Origin: Muraenolepis orangiensis
Taxonomy: Eukaryota; Chordata; Actinopteri; Gadiformes; Muraenolepididae
Direction: 5' to 3'
DNA: 64,000 nt
NCBI GenBank assembly: GCA_027704905.1
Contig: CM051002.1
Location: forward strand, 10,441,460 to 10,505,459
A model generated the notes under the pieces. That model made no database searches. It saw only the letters and a list, made by a program, of their open reading frames with translations, and was not told where the DNA came from. A program made the translations under genes and the position numbers. Each line of letters opens with the position of its first letter. Position 1 is the first letter of the stretch. This document shows, in pieces, positions 1-28,300 of this stretch.

Positions 1-2700
1 TTACCCACTGAAGTATACTGTGTAGCTCTCCGGCGCTGCCATTGCTAAACAAACGTTAAACGTTTTGCATTGTTGCCATGGTTATGCTTTGGAGCAGAAC
101 AACAAGGTGAGCGCTTTACTGACAACAAACCGCTAGTGTGCAGACGCACTCACGACCCGGTTTTATTTAGTTTTTTATTTATTTCATCCACTTTGAATTC
201 CCACGCAGACCCACAACACTAAGCTGGGCATCGAGCATCATTATGCATATTCAAAAGAATACTTTGAGCATTCTTGTCCAATCGAATTCTTCTTTCTGTA
301 TGAATACGGTTAATCAGTTGACTGATCCTATGATATGCTTGTGAGTCGATGAGGTCAGAGGTCAAGGTGGTAGTCGGTAGCCAGATAGTGTGGCAGCTGA
401 TTTTACCATCACGGTCTTTGGCGGGGTAATGGCTACCGTGTGTCAGTCGTCAGTTGTATGCTTCGATTGCTACGTCTCTTCACTACAGTTTACAATGATC
501 ATAATAGGATTTATGAATGCTGTTGTTCAATAACATGTTGTAAATATTGTAGTTTGTACTACAAAATACAGATAAAGGGCAATACCACTTATTTTCATAT
601 GTGGCTCCAAGAGAGTTTAAATAAAGTGGACCGTAACGATAAGAAAACCTTATTAGACAACTTAAAAATATATAGATATATTTTAAATTATATAGTATGG
701 ACAAGGACTTGTGTTGAGCTAATTTTCTGCTAATGGTGAGGACCATTGCATCATCAACACCTCGCTGCTGGGATTCTCTTTAATTCTAGTGAGCATTGTG
801 GAGAATGGGAGCAACATTGCTGGCAGTGTTGTTGAAAAGGATTGCAGTAAATGACAATCAGCCTGCTGTATTATTTATATCACTTGAGCAATAGGTAGCA
901 AGCAATCGGGGAAAAAAAAAAAAAAGGTTTTGCTTAACTGCATTCAAGAAAATTTGAAAACAGCTAAATTAACTCACCCGGCTTTTTCTTGAGTTTGTAG
1001 TGGGGGAGTTTTGTAGGCATGAACTGACTGACCTAAAGTCTGTGGTTAAAGCTTATCACATGTTAATACAGAAATCACACAGTCCAGATGCTGTATCTCT
1101 CACGGTACTTGAAAGAACCCGTTACACGTTAAAGATGGATATGCATAATAGTTGATACTTAAAAGGAATCTAAGCTGTGCTAAAGTACGTAATATAAAAC
1201 ATAAAAACGGCTATTTGTAATTGAAATCGGTATCTATAAATTGGTATCTATTAATACTAGTATATGCCCCAGACCCCTGCTTTAATTACCATTAAACCCA
1301 TATGTTCATACGGTAGAACACAAGTGCATCGTAGGCCGACCTCACACCATCAGATACCGACACCAGGCAGACTGGGAAATGGGCTGCAGCCCAAGATTCT
1401 CTTAAAACGGCTACAAAAATATTGCCAGCGAGTGATGAATAAGACAACAAAAACACTACAAAGATTTCTCTCTGGTGTGGTGGCCTTCTTCAACTCACCA
1501 AAGCCCCTTTCCTTAGCAGATAGTTAGAGGGGCCGTGAGCACAGAGGCTACCGTATAAATATGATATATTGAAGCAACGACCACTAGATTGATAATCAAT
1601 ATGACCATATTACCCAAAGCCAAAAGGTTTTTTGCCTTTTTGCTCCTTCTCGACTTATATCTGAATTTAGAGTCACTAAGTCTCTGCTAAATACACATAA
1701 TAAAGAAAAGTGATAAAGGATAAGACACACGGGACATAGGATGTAACAGATTATTATAGTTATTCATGTGGCTAAATGAAGCAGAAGGAATATTTTGCGA
1801 TTCAACTGCTTCTATTCAAATAAACATTGAACTCTCAGGTGCTATAAATAGTTTTGATACTTAAAGGGTTTTCTAATGCAATATACTTTTAAATGGTGAG
1901 CACTTTATAGATGCACAACCTTAAGCGCCTGGACCTCTATTGAGGTGAATATAATGTGCCAATAGGAAAGCATTGTTCATACAAGTTAATAATGCATTTG
2001 GAACATAGCTTTGTCTTTCTTGTCATTGTTTAAGTGTGTGCATGCATGTTTTATATTTAAGACTGTTAACATTCTATTTCGCTCGAGTACTAAAACAGTT
2101 TTTGTACTTAATTAGTGAGTCTGACAAAGGGGTCTGTAATCTGTAATCTGTTGCTCTCTGTCTCTCTCTAGCTTCTAGGATGAAAATGTAAGATCACTCC
2201 AGGTTCACTATTTCATGCCAAAGCGTTTTAAAATGTTTGTTCATGCGTTTATGTGGGGAAAATCGAAATGCAACCAAAAATGTCAAATAGTGTTGTGTCT
2301 TTGGGCTTTTGACCCACAGCCATAGTGTACTGGGTTTGATCCCTGGTGTCTGCAGTGTACCTGTATTCCTGAGCAAAAGGCCTCTTAAAATGGCATGTAT
2401 CTACAAATCCATTATAAGCTGTTTGAATGAAATGACTAAATTATTAAATTATAAAGGCTGCAGACAAATTGTGTTCTTTTCGCTTGTGTGATTTGATTCA
2501 AGGTAATGGCTGGTGATCACACACACACACGCACACACCTCTTTCAGCTGAACACCACCAAATAAATACTATGGAGCAGGAATACCAATGTGTGATGTGC
2601 ATCTGCCTTCAATGTTAAGCCATAATACAAGCTGAACACGAGTCTGAGACTTCATTGCACAAATTCAACCTAGGGTGCAGGTAATTTATCAATACATTCA
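1..2700. other. No recognisable gene
   Basis: I see no open frame here with recognisable protein motifs. The stretch is AT-rich with short A-runs (around 909-925) and a short CA stretch near 2520. A possible 5' splice site (AACAAG/GTGAGC) lies near 105 on the plus strand, so the tail of an exon of a neighbouring gene at the far left cannot be excluded. Confidence 0.5.
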
Positions 2701-2716
2701 TTGCAATTGTCTCACT

Positions 2717-3785
2717 TTTATTTGCACAAAAACACAATGCAAAACATGTTTGGTCATTTGTAAAAATGTATAAAACATGACTAGAGAGAAATGATTAACT
2801 ATTAATTAACATAAACCATCACCATTTTACCTACAGGTCAACTTAAAAGGCAAGAGAAAACGCATTAAACGTATGTTGGAATGCCTAAAGTGTTGTCTAT
2901 ATCTAGTACGTGTTCATCGAGGTGTTCCTTTTGCAGTGGATTGATCAGGCTCGCCTGTGGCGCATCCCTGCAATGTGTGTTGATGCATATTAACAACAAA
3001 AATGAATATTGCAAAAAGTTTATCGATTGGTCTTTGAGTGATTACACTGAAATATAAGATAAGAGATCAGAGGGAGAATGGATACATTTTGATATTCAAG
3101 TTGATCATAAATAAAGGCTGAAACAGCTGGACTTTTTTGTATGCATAATGTATTTGATTATTAGTTTAAAGGTGCGATAAGTCATCGAGAAGCGAAGAAA
3201 TAATCAAATGTTTACGCAAAAATGAATATGAAGTATTGTCGATGTGAACTCTGCACCGCCATGTTGAAATGACGTCCTCGCCTGTTTTCCTTCGCCACGC
3301 CAATAGATGGCAGTGTTAAGCTCAAACCAGTCTGTTTCCATTTCAATGACTTAAAACGCCTTTAACCTATAATCTTGGCAAATGGCTCAGAAATCAGACG
3401 TTCTATATATGTGAGTATATTTATATATATATATATATATGTTATATATATGTTTACACATGTTTATGTGTAACTAGATGGCCAGTAGGTTTCCAGCAAA
3501 CTGTCCAGAGACACTGATTCTTGCTCTCTAAAAGCTCTCTCACTATGCATTCAATCAAATGAAAAAGGCAGATCAGCTCATTTTTTTGAACAGTATGCGG
3601 AAAAAAAAAAGCAGCAGTAATTGCTAGTTTACGTCATTATTACGAATATTCCCCATAATAACATACAATTGTCATGGAGAATCATGGAAATCAAATCTCA
3701 AAGTGGTTTGAAAGTAACTTTGAAACCATTGGATGCTAGCCGCTGTATGATGCAAGGGTATGAAATGACTTTTTGACTCTCCGTC
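2717..3785 (-). other. lima1: Probable lima1 3' UTR with poly(A) signal
   Basis: This stretch follows the lima1 stop codon. The first clear AATAAA hexamer on the minus strand lies at 2717-2722, giving a 3' UTR of roughly 1.1 kb. A TA-rich microsatellite at about 3417-3450 lies within it. The exact end is inferred from the hexamer only. Confidence 0.45.
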
Positions 3786-15090
<11,305 letters not shown>

Positions 15091-15606
15091 TTCTGCCTGC
15101 TGACGACTACTGGGCGACATGAAACACACAAGAGACAACATCCATTATTAAACTGGAGAGCACCATCTGCTCACTGATAGCACCTCAAACGTGAGCACAC
15201 GCAATTGCTTCACCGTAATTCATCGGAAACTGTTTTAATTCTGTGCTTTTAATTATTTACAAGCACCGCGTATTCTCTCTTGAGTACTCTGTACTTAATC
15301 TTCATATATGTATATATCTTCATTTAAAGTAAATTTACATTGCAGACTTTGATTATGTGATGAACTAAATCTAAATATGTCTATTAGCAAATGGGGGGGG
15401 GGGGTCTCTTGTAAAGTATTGTGATTACGAGCGTACATTGAACGTTACTCTGTGTTAAAACAGGATTGGCCAAACAGCCAGACATGAAATAAACATTTAC
15501 AATGCAGCCACCTGTGGATTTAGATGAGAATCGAAATATTTCATTGAGAAATGTCATGGGCGTCCTCTGTACTGTACTACATTGTACAGATACACGTAGA
15601 CGTACA

Positions 15607-15665
<59 letters not shown>

Positions 15666-18600
15666 CTGTGTGTGTCGTGGGGGGGGGGGGGGTGTACATT
15701 TGTGGAGACGTTTGAATTTCAGCGTTATCATGAATTAGTAACAATTATTTTCTTGCTTGTACACAATTACAGTGAGCTCTTCAAAATTATTCCAAATAAT
15801 TTTTAAATATCACTGATATAATAAAAATTGTATAGCTATCATCAACTTTGACTATGTGTCACATTTGTAACAAATATGTGGAGCCACATTCATATTTGCA
15901 ACTCCCACTTATAAAAGTATGTAAACCCTGCACCCAGGAGATCAGACAGATAAGTAAAGAATTCAAAACGTTTCTCCCTTGCTTGAGAGCAAGATGTGAA
16001 ACACATGTAAGAAGCTAAAGTGTTACCTTCCATGCCTGACTCTGTCATTATTCCCTCTAGGGTTGCAAAGCAGCCATTTTTACAGAAAATCAGAAATCAG
16101 AAATCCCTGCAGCACATAACCATATTCTTGCACACACACACGCGCGCATGCACACACGCACACACAAAACGACACAGGCGGTTGCTGTTTAACTGTGTTC
16201 TGACCAACATATACTTAAACGAGTAGCCAGACAGATTATAAGTCTCAGACACAGAGTCTTGACACTCTTCTGGCTTCTCAAGCAAGGTGAAGTACAGGAC
16301 CACCTTTTTCAAATATTTATCTGAAGATAATTTGTAGTGTGTTCTGTCCTTGTCTGCACCATTACCACACTCCTATTACATTATCATTTGGAGACATGGA
16401 GACAAACAGAATGAGGACTTTGGACTGAACTAGACGGCAACCAAAGTTAGATTTGTATTGTTATGAATCACGCATTAACCATTGTATGACTGTCACTATT
16501 CAAATACATTCAAACACATTAGTCTCAAGGCAATTTTATTTCTATACAAAGAAAGAAAAGAATAAAAAGTATGATGCTTTCCCTATCCTTGTCCACAACA
16601 ATAACATATATATGTATATATAATATAAAAAGCCGATTTGTTTGGCTTCTCAATTGGAAGTGTCAGAAATTAAAAATGACTTCTAGTATATGCTTTTTAC
16701 TTGTATGCAGTTGGTTGAGTCTAATCTTCTAAACTCTGGTAATGTGATTGTTTGATTGATGACTCGTACATCGGTTTGACTGTTTCAAAAGTAACCAAGT
16801 GTGTTAATTTATCCAACAGAGAGGGTAGAATAGAAGAAACATTTACAATCATGCCCTTTGCCCAACATGTGTTGAAATGTGATTTATATGGTGATTTTAC
16901 GGAGATGATGTCATCAGCTTAATGACCAGCCCAGCACTTTATGGCGGTTCATCACGCAGCAAATGTGGATAACTGTGGTTTGGTGTGCTTTGGTGTTTCA
17001 TCTAATTGTTACATGGTATCTTTCTGTATTTCCTAAACGTCTAAAAGTCCAGACAAGTACGTCATTCAAATACTGTTGACAGATGATCATTAGTTTAGAA
17101 ACAAATGCCAGAACGTATTGCCTCAGGGTTTTTTGTGCAGTTTTGTTTGAATTGAAAACATTTTCTAGAAGATTTATTTTTCAAATCGAAATCTCAACTC
17201 ATGCAGCATGTACATTAGTGTGTGCAGTATAATGTATGTATAACGAATGTAAGTAAATGTTGCATGGACCACTTGATCATAAACCCTGAAATAATATTGC
17301 TGGCCTGACTCAAAATAAACATGACTTTGACATGGTATAATGTACATATTCTCTTTCCCTGATGCATTGTACGTGTTTTTGAATGTATGCATTGAAATGC
17401 AAATTCAGACCCCAACCGGCTGACAGTGTTTGGGTAATGCAGGGAGGGATGCAGATTGGGTCAATCGATTTTCGGTTTCACAGCACCAGTACGTCCTATA
17501 TCATTTACGGCAATGTAGCACTTTTTCTACCGTCTCATGATGTGTGTTAAGACAATCGCTTTATTATATGTGATTATATGTTTATATGACCCACGCCTTG
17601 ACAGTTGCACTTTTTATTACAACCTAATGGTAAAAATGGACGTTGCTTAGGCCTACAACTGAATACAAGTATTCCTGATAATGGGTCTACATGAGATAGT
17701 CTGTTTGAGACAATAGCAATTTAAACAAAGCCCAATACCACAATATCTCAATGGTGTGTATAGAATTATTCTAAAAGACAACCGTATACTAATTCATGTT
17801 TTGTAGTACATGGGACATTTTAGTAGCCTATATAAGAAGGTTATTGTGGAGAAAATGTTATGTAATTACACTTCATTTAGACAGTCATAACTAAAACTTG
17901 AATGTGTCGGTTTAATTTTAAGTGAGACGAGCTAAAGGTCAGCAGGTGGATTTAAATGATGTTGGCTATGTGTTTTACAAAGACGTCAGTCTGGTAAAAC
18001 GAGAAGGTCTCGAGTGGTAGTTAGGAAACCCAAAGCCTCTACCCATGACATTATCAACGTGGCCTACTCACAATGAATGCCCGTTTAATACCGCATATAA
18101 ACAAGCCTTTTTCGCTCGATCACATACATTGGATTTGCTATATTTAACTTTATCTTACCTTTCAGCACTTCTGACGAGTCACTCGTTCTCACGAAAGCCA
18201 AGACACCTGACACCTCATGCGAGTGTGCTCCGAATATCCAAGGTGGAGCGAGCGGAAAGGTGTGATGGGAGTGGAACACTGGTCATGTGATTATATGCAC
18301 CAATGACAATAGCTGTTGCATTTTCATTACCTGGTCTCATATATTTGGATGTAATATGCGCGCGCATAGTATGGACTGTGTGTATTCAAATGAAGGCCAT
18401 AGAGGTTGTGCTGCATAGCCTTTAGCTATGGTTAGTATTAGTAGAGTAGTATAAGGCATACAAGTGTAGGCACTTATGTAACTTTTCTATAGCATAGGCC
18501 TACTGCAAATCCAATGTGCAACAGGAAGCAGACTGGTGCGTGAGATGGAAAGAGCAGAGAAGGAAATAGTCACAGTGGTGTACCCATGTTAATTATTTAA

Positions 18601-19217
18601 CTGTGTTGACCTCACTAGGTAGTCGTTGCGAAACAATTCTTTTTTAAATGATTGTTGTTTAATGATTGTTAAGATTAGACAACTCCTTGTTAGGTCACTT
18701 TTAAAATATAAAACTATATTTAAACTATATATTCCATGACATTATGGAGGTAAGCGTGTTAACTAAATAACTACATAACTACAACAATACGTTTGAGTTG
18801 AATAGGCCTACTTTTAGTAGTCAACGATGGGCATTATTGCTCAAGAATCAAGCAAACCAGCCAGCGCACCTAAAACTAAATAAATAGCCTAAACATGACT
18901 TTCAGGTTGGAAAGTAGGCTATTTGCAGACTTCACCAATAATAAATAGGCCAAATTGACATAACAAACAAATGACTGTAGACTAAGCCTACCCAAATCCT
19001 TGTTTATTACCTATTATTACCAATGTCATTGAAACATAATCCATCTTCAAACAATTATTTACAGGGTTTTAAGATGAGGGTTAGGTTATAGCTTTAGGTC
19101 TAACAATGAGTGGTCAGGTCCCTTATAATGTCACATTTCATTTGCATATTTTTTTGATGCATTATCCAAATGCTGCATGACACTCGTGTTACACAATGCG
19201 TGAGATTCGTCAGGTAT
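15091..19217 (-). other. lima1 intron 1 and 5' region, copy 1
   Basis: No coding exon is recognised. It holds a GT tract (15609-15662) followed by a G-run (15679-15692), another G-run near 15393-15403, and AT-rich unique sequence. Confidence 0.55.
15609..15692. repeat. (GT)n plus G-run
   Basis: 54 bp of GT, a short spacer, then 14 G. The equivalent in copy 2 (25858-25922) has a much shorter GT tract and an altered spacer. Confidence 0.93.
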
Positions 19218-19219
19218 TA

Positions 19220-20657
19220 CCGTATTGACCCGAATATAAGACGACCCCGATTATAAGACGACCCCTCTTTTTCAAGACTCATTTTTGGAAAAAAAAATGT
19301 ATTTTTTTTGAAGACCAAATCTTTTTTTTATAAAGAAAATAATTTTTTTGGAAAATAATGATAACACACATCACACATTGTGTTAAATTTTGCCTAACTT
19401 GGCAAACAAAAACAAAACAGGCTAGATAGATTGCAATGAAACAGTAGTGCAATCAAATAGTAGAGCAATGAAACAGAACATCAGTCTATTGGTCACATCA
19501 AGTCTTCTCATTCAGCTCGTCTTCTACGTCGCTGGTTGTTCCTCTCACTCCCGCTATCGTCACTCACGGTGTCTGCTTCCCCGTCTCCTCCCACATCACG
19601 TCATACTCGCTGCCATCCATGGCATTTGATGCGCAGCATTTCTTAAACCCATTAATGCTTTCTGGGGAAACGTCAGCCCATGCTTGCAAGATCCATTCAC
19701 AGAGCAAACGTACTGCAGGCTTTTGGATTTTTCCAGACGGTGTCAGTGCGTGATTAGCAGCCAGGAGCCACTCTGTGGATCTCTTGTGCAGATGAACCTT
19801 GAATGGTTTGTTAACGACCACATCCAACACCTGCAGCTGGCTTGTCATTCCGCCCGGTATGATCACTAGGTCACTAGGTTTTGACTGGCTCAGTCAAGTG
19901 TCCACGGAAAGCATCCAGAATCAACATGTTCCTCTTCTTTCTGAGTCCCCCACGCCACCTTGATCCAGTCCACCACAAGCTCCGTCTCCATCCAGCCCTT
20001 TGCCTGGGCACTACGATAATCCCCCACGTACGGGGGCCATCTGCGAGGCGCGTTAACATGACAGTTACTCGGCTCTTCTCGTTTCCCGTAGATCAGTAGA
20101 TCACTGATTTGTCGCCTTTCTTATGCACAGTGACAGATGGCATGTCAAAATACACAGGCCAGGCGTTTGATCCACATTGCCCATCTGATCAAGGGGGTAT
20201 GAGTGCTTCTTCCTTAACTTGATCACATATCGCTAAAAAGACAGTAGCTTCCCTCTGAAGTCTGAGGGCAGGCGCTGGGCTTGTCCTGTGTCGCAATGAC
20301 AGGTGTCTGATGTCTCTGCTTCGTTTATCACCATTATCTTAAAATTGGCATCGTAACTTCGTCTCTTCTGTTTATTAACTTGCCCTACTTTTGAGCCACT
20401 TTTTTCAAGTTGGTCGCGGTGTCTCTCCATTTCTATCTCTCCAGGTAACTGTTTTTATGTACTGTTACTTTAAGACTTTGAGTTACTTTAAGTGTCGCGC
20501 GGTGTCTCGGAACACTCGTTTGGCGCGATCTGTTGTTGCGCAATTACATGTGCAATTACGGTACATCGAAAAGTCTAAACCCCGATTATAAGACGACCCC
20601 TCTTTTTCAGATTTTTTTCTAGGAAAAAAAACCCGTCTTATATTCGGGTCAATACGG
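19220..20657 (-). mobile_element. Pogo/Tigger-like DNA transposon, degraded, 1438 bp
   Basis: Terminal inverted repeats CCGTATTGACCCGAATATAA (plus GACG) begin at 19220 and end at 20657, flanked by the target duplication TA (19218-19219, 20658-20659). Copy 2 shows the empty site at 29441-29447 with a single TA. A subterminal motif, GATTATAAGACGACCCCTCT, occurs as a direct repeat near both ends. The minus strand carries broken transposase pieces. Near 20430-20330 is an N-terminal basic piece with KRRSYDANFK. Near 19990-19880 is a catalytic-region piece with NMLILDAFRGHLTE. Near 19866-19564 is IIPGGMTSQLQVLDVVVNKP, typical of the pogo DDE domain. Frames are broken and the element is short, so it is not autonomous. 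Confidence 0.93.
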
Positions 20658-20681
20658 TATATGATATGATGGTGTGTGTTA

Positions 20682-20695
<14 letters not shown>

Positions 20696-20715
<20 letters not shown>

Positions 20716-20728
20716 GGGGGGGGGGGGG
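20696..20728. repeat. GT tract plus G-run
   Basis: A short GT run is followed by about 12 G. It is repeated in copy 2 near 29482-29512. Confidence 0.85.
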
Positions 20729-20794
20729 TATTCAGACTTTCCTTATATTCCTCACAGACTGCCCAAATTTATGGCAGGTACGTATTTTATGGTA

Positions 20795-20795
<1 letters not shown>

Positions 20796-20889
<94 letters not shown>
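20796..20889. repeat. (CA)n microsatellite, 94 bp
   Basis: An uninterrupted CA run. It is flanked on the left by the GT/G tract, so the region can fold back on itself. Copy 2 (29579-29652) is 20 bp shorter. Confidence 0.97.
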
Positions 20890-20891
<2 letters not shown>

Positions 20892-20929
20892 GTGTGTGGG
20901 AGGGGGGGGGGGTTGGCTTTCATTATTTT

Positions 20930-21419
20930 CCTCAAAGACAGCCCCAAGAAGGCGTAATAAAGGCTAGAACGGTCGAATTTAACAGCATCATTCGAGCGAG
21001 CCCCGATCCGAAACAATACTAAAAACCGTGTTCGTCGAGCATATTCGCCTTTATAAAAATCTTGAATCTTATTCGGCCCGGATCTTTCCCCACCACAGTC
21101 GAGGGAGGGTCTAAGCGGTGATTATGATGACCCTTCTCTCCTCGGAGGAGGAGGAGGCTGTCCTGTGCGGGGGAGTGGTGGGTGACATCCTGTGGCGTTT
21201 CCTGTGTTTGTGAACTAGACGGGAGCGAAGAAAAACAACGGACGAGTGAACCTAAAAGGTATATATAAAATAGCAATTAATATATGTCCGTGAGGCACGC
21301 AATATGTGTCGCGCAACGTCGGCGTGTCGTTTCGCGGGGAAAAATAGCGTTGTGACCGAGAAACAAAGGGATTTAGCTGAGGTTATAGCGCTAGCAGACC
21401 GCAGCTAAGGCTAAGGCTA
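20930..21419 (-). promoter_or_regulatory. lima1: Probable lima1 promoter/5' UTR region, copy 1
   Basis: Base composition shifts to CpG-containing sequence (GTCGCGCAACGTCGGCGTGT and surroundings) at the 5' side of lima1. No coding potential is seen. It is placed as promoter or untranslated first exon by position only. The same sequence recurs at 29690-30182, where it is joined to the native upstream flank. Confidence 0.45.
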
Positions 21420-21701
21420 GGCGGCAGTGGGAGCTCCCGTCGAGAGCTGGAGGTGGCCGACCGTGCCCTGGCTGCCCTTAGGACTCAATGGTCCGGGGGT
21501 CTTGGGCGGCGGAGTTCTCTCTCTGGTGGGAGTCGGCTTGGGCAGGGCAGGAGGAACAACGCGGCTGATAGGTTTGTTCCTCGCGGTAACAAGAGATGAC
21601 TTGTCCTGAGGAGGAGGAGGAGGAGGTCCCGCCTGCTCCCAGCGCTTCTTCAGCAAGCTCAGACCGCCCGAGTTCACAGCAGGCTTTGCGCTTTCAAGAG
21701 G
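21417..21701 (-). pseudogene. lima1 exon 3, truncated duplicate
   Basis: Identical in sequence to the first 281 nt of exon 3 (acceptor TCTCGCAG, PLESAKPAVNSGG to STGAPTAA). The duplication junction then gives an immediate TAG at 21417-21419. There is no donor site, no LKMKFEKGE motif and no alpha-type start. A transcript from the distal promoter would encode only the N-terminal stub unless it reads through into copy 1. Confidence 0.9.
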
Positions 21702-24715
<3,014 letters not shown>

Positions 24716-24758
24716 CTTTTTCCTTTCTGCATTGGACTCTTCAGCCGCTTTCTGATAT
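24716..24758 (-). pseudogene. lima1 exon 2, duplicate copy
   Basis: Identical to 14474-14516, with both splice sites intact and YQKAAEESNAERKK encoded. It lies upstream of the functional gene and leads only into the truncated exon 3 copy. Confidence 0.9.
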
Positions 24759-25218
24759 CTGAGGGCCAGAGGACAGAGCAACACTGACATCTGCTGAACT
24801 AATGGAGACAAGCATGTGGAAAAGTAGGAGGGCATTGTACTTCTACTACTAAGAGGCCCTGGCTCTGAGTATATGTAACTATTACCATTCATGAATAAAC
24901 ACATTCCTATTATCTTCTCTGCAGTTCTCTGTCCAGTTGTATTTTTTTTAGAAACGATAAGGAAAGAAAGACTGATAAGGAATTCCCGATTGTATCATAT
25001 TTAAAAAAAAAAAAAAACGTTTTATGTAAGAAAAAAATATGGGAATCCGAAATATCTACTAAAACGTTCTAGAAATAAATCCAAGTGATCCTAATACACT
25101 TACAGACAGGAGTATACTCAGATCAAAAAAGTATATTCAGTCATGCAATGCACGTCCCTATGTCTCTCTCTCTCTGTCCACTGTTGTGGGTAGAGACATG
25201 AGTACAGGTATTGCTCAC

Positions 25219-25337
25219 CTTGAGAAGCGCTCCACCAGGGCAGAGTTTTTCCCCCGGCAGACCAGAGACAGCTCTCGGGCCGTTACACGTAAGGACTGTG
25301 ACGCCCAACCCCGTCGATCAAACGGACCGGTCTCCAT
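25219..25337 (-). pseudogene. lima1 exon 1 coding part, duplicate copy
   Basis: Same as 14972-15090 apart from one synonymous change (GTG preceded by CTG rather than CTC, both Leu). ATG and donor are intact, so translation could start here. Confidence 0.9.
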
Positions 25338-28300
25338 TTCTGCCTGCTGACGACTACTGGGCGACATGAAACACACAAGAGACAACATCCATTATTAAAC
25401 TGGAGAGCACCATCTGCTCACTGATAGCACCTCAAACGTGAGCACACGCAATTGCTTCACCGTAATTCATCGGAAACTGTTTTAATTCTGTGCTTTTAAT
25501 TATTTACAAGCACCGCGTATTCTCTCTTGAGTACTCTGTACTTAATCTTCATATATGTATATATCTTCATTTAAAGTAAATTTACATTGCAGACTTTGAT
25601 TATGTGATGAACTAAATCTAAATATGTCTATTAGCAAATGGGGGGGGGGGGTCTCTTGTAAAGTATTGTGATTACGAGCGTACATTGAACGTTACTCTGT
25701 GTTAAAACAGGATTGGCCAAACAGCCAGACATGAAATAAACATTTACAATGCAGCCACCTGTGGATTTAGATGAGAATCGAAATATTTCATTGAGAAATG
25801 TCATGGGCGTCCTCTGTACTGTACTACATTGTACAGATACACGTAGACGTACATTTGTGGTGTTGTGTGTGTGTGTGTGTGTGTATCTGGGTGTATCTGT
25901 GTGTGTCGTGGGGGGGGGGGGGTGTACATTTGTGGAGACGTTTGAATTTCAGCGTTATCATGAATTAGCAACAATTATTTTCTTGCTTGTACACAATTAC
26001 AGTGAGCTCTTCAAAATTATTCCAAATAATTTTTAAATATCACTGATATAATAAAAATTGTATAGCTATCATCAACTTTGACTATGTGTCACATTTGTAA
26101 CAAATATGTGGAGCCACATTCATATTTGCAACTCCCACTTATAAAAGTATGTAAACCCTGCACCCAGGAGATCAGACAGATAAGTAAAGAATTCAAAACG
26201 TTTCTCCCTTGCTTGAGAGCAAGATGTGAAACACATGTAAGAAGCTAAAGTGTTACCTTCCATGCCTGACTCTGTCATTATTCCCTCTAGGGTTGCAAAG
26301 CAGCCATTTTTACAGAAAATCAGAAATCAGAAATCCCTGCAGCACATAACCATATTCTTGCACACACACACGCGCGCATGCACACACGCACACACAAAAC
26401 GACACAGGCGGTTGCTGTTTAACTGTGTTCTGACCAACATATACTTAAACGAGTAGCCAGACAGATTATAAGTCTCAGACACAGAGTCTTGACACTCTTC
26501 TGGCTTCTCAAGCAAGGTGAAGTACAGGACCACCTTTTTCAAATATTTATCTGAAGATAATTTGTAGTGTGTTCTGTCCTTGTCTGCACCATTACCACAC
26601 TCCTATTACATTATCATTTGGAGACATGGAGACAAACAGAATGAGGACTTTGGACTGAACTAGACGGCAACCAAAGTTAGATTTGTATTGTTATGAATCA
26701 CGCATTAACCATTGTATGACTGTCACTATTCAAATACATTCAAACACATTAGTCTCAAGGCAATTTTATTTCTATACAAAGAAAGAAAAGAATAAAAAGT
26801 ATGATGCTTTCCCTATCCTTGTCCACAACAATAACATATATATGTATATATAATATAAAAAGCCGATTTGTTTGGCTTCTCAATTGGAAGTGTCAGAAAT
26901 TAAAAATGACTTCTAGTATATGCTTTTTACTTGTATGCAGTTGGTTGAGTCTAATCTTCTAAACTCTGGTAATGTGATTGTTTGATTGATGACTCGTACA
27001 TCGGTTTGACTGTTTCAAAAGTAACCAAGTGTGTTAATTTATCCAACAGAGAGGGTAGAATAGAAGAAACATTTACAATCATGCCCTTTGCCCTACATGT
27101 GTTGAAATGTGATTTATATGGTGATTTTACGGAGATGATGTCATCAGCTTAATGACCAGCCCAGCACTTTATGGCGGTTCATCACGCAGCAAATGTGGAT
27201 AACTGTGGTTTGGTGTGCTTTGGTGTTTCATCTAATTGTTACATGGTATCTTTCTGTATTTCCTAAACGTCTAAAAGTCCAGACAAGTACGTCATTCAAA
27301 TACTGTTGACAGATGATCATTAGTTTAGAAACAAATGCCAGAACGTATTGCCTCAGGGTTTTTTGTGCAGTTTTGTTTGAATTGAAAACATTTTCTAGAA
27401 GATTTATTTTTCAAATCGAAATCTCAACTCATGCAGCATGTACATTAGTGTGTGCAGTATAATGTATGTATAACGAATGTAAGTAAATGTTGCATGGACC
27501 ACTTGATCATAAACCCTGAAATAATATTGCTGGCCTGACTCAAAATAAACATGACTTTGACATGGTATAATGTACATATTCTCTTTCCCTGATGCATTGT
27601 ACGTGTTTTTGAATGTATGCATTGAAATGCAAATTCAGACCCCAACCGGCTGACAGTGTTTGGGTAATGCAGGGAGGGATGCAGATTGGGTCAATCGATT
27701 TTCGGTTTCACCAGTACGTCCTATATCATTTACGGCAATGTAGCACTTTTTCTACCGTCTCATGATGTGTGTTAAGACAATCGCTTTATTATATGTGATT
27801 ATATGTTTATATGACCCACGCCTTGACAGTTGCACTTTTCATTACAACCTAATGGTAAAAAGGGACGTTGCTTAGGCCTACAACTGAATAAAAGTATTCC
27901 TGATAATGGGTCTACATGAGATAGTCTGTTTGAGACAATAGCAATTTAAACAAAGCCCAATACCACAATATCTCAATGGTGTGTATAGAATTATTCTAAA
28001 AGACAACCGTATACTAATTCATGTTTTGTAGTACATGGGACATTTTAGTAGCCTATATAAGAAGGTTATTGTGGAGAAAATGTTATGTAATTACACTTCA
28101 TTTAGACAGTCATAACTAAAACTTGAATGTGTCGGTTTCATTTTAAGTGAGACGAGCTAAAGGTCAGCAGGTGGATTTAAATGATGTTGGCTATGTGTTT
28201 TACAAAGACGTCAGTCTGGTAAAACGAGAAGGTCTCGAGTGGTAGTTAGGAAACCCAAAGCCTCTACCCATGACATTATCAACGTGGCCTACTCACAATG

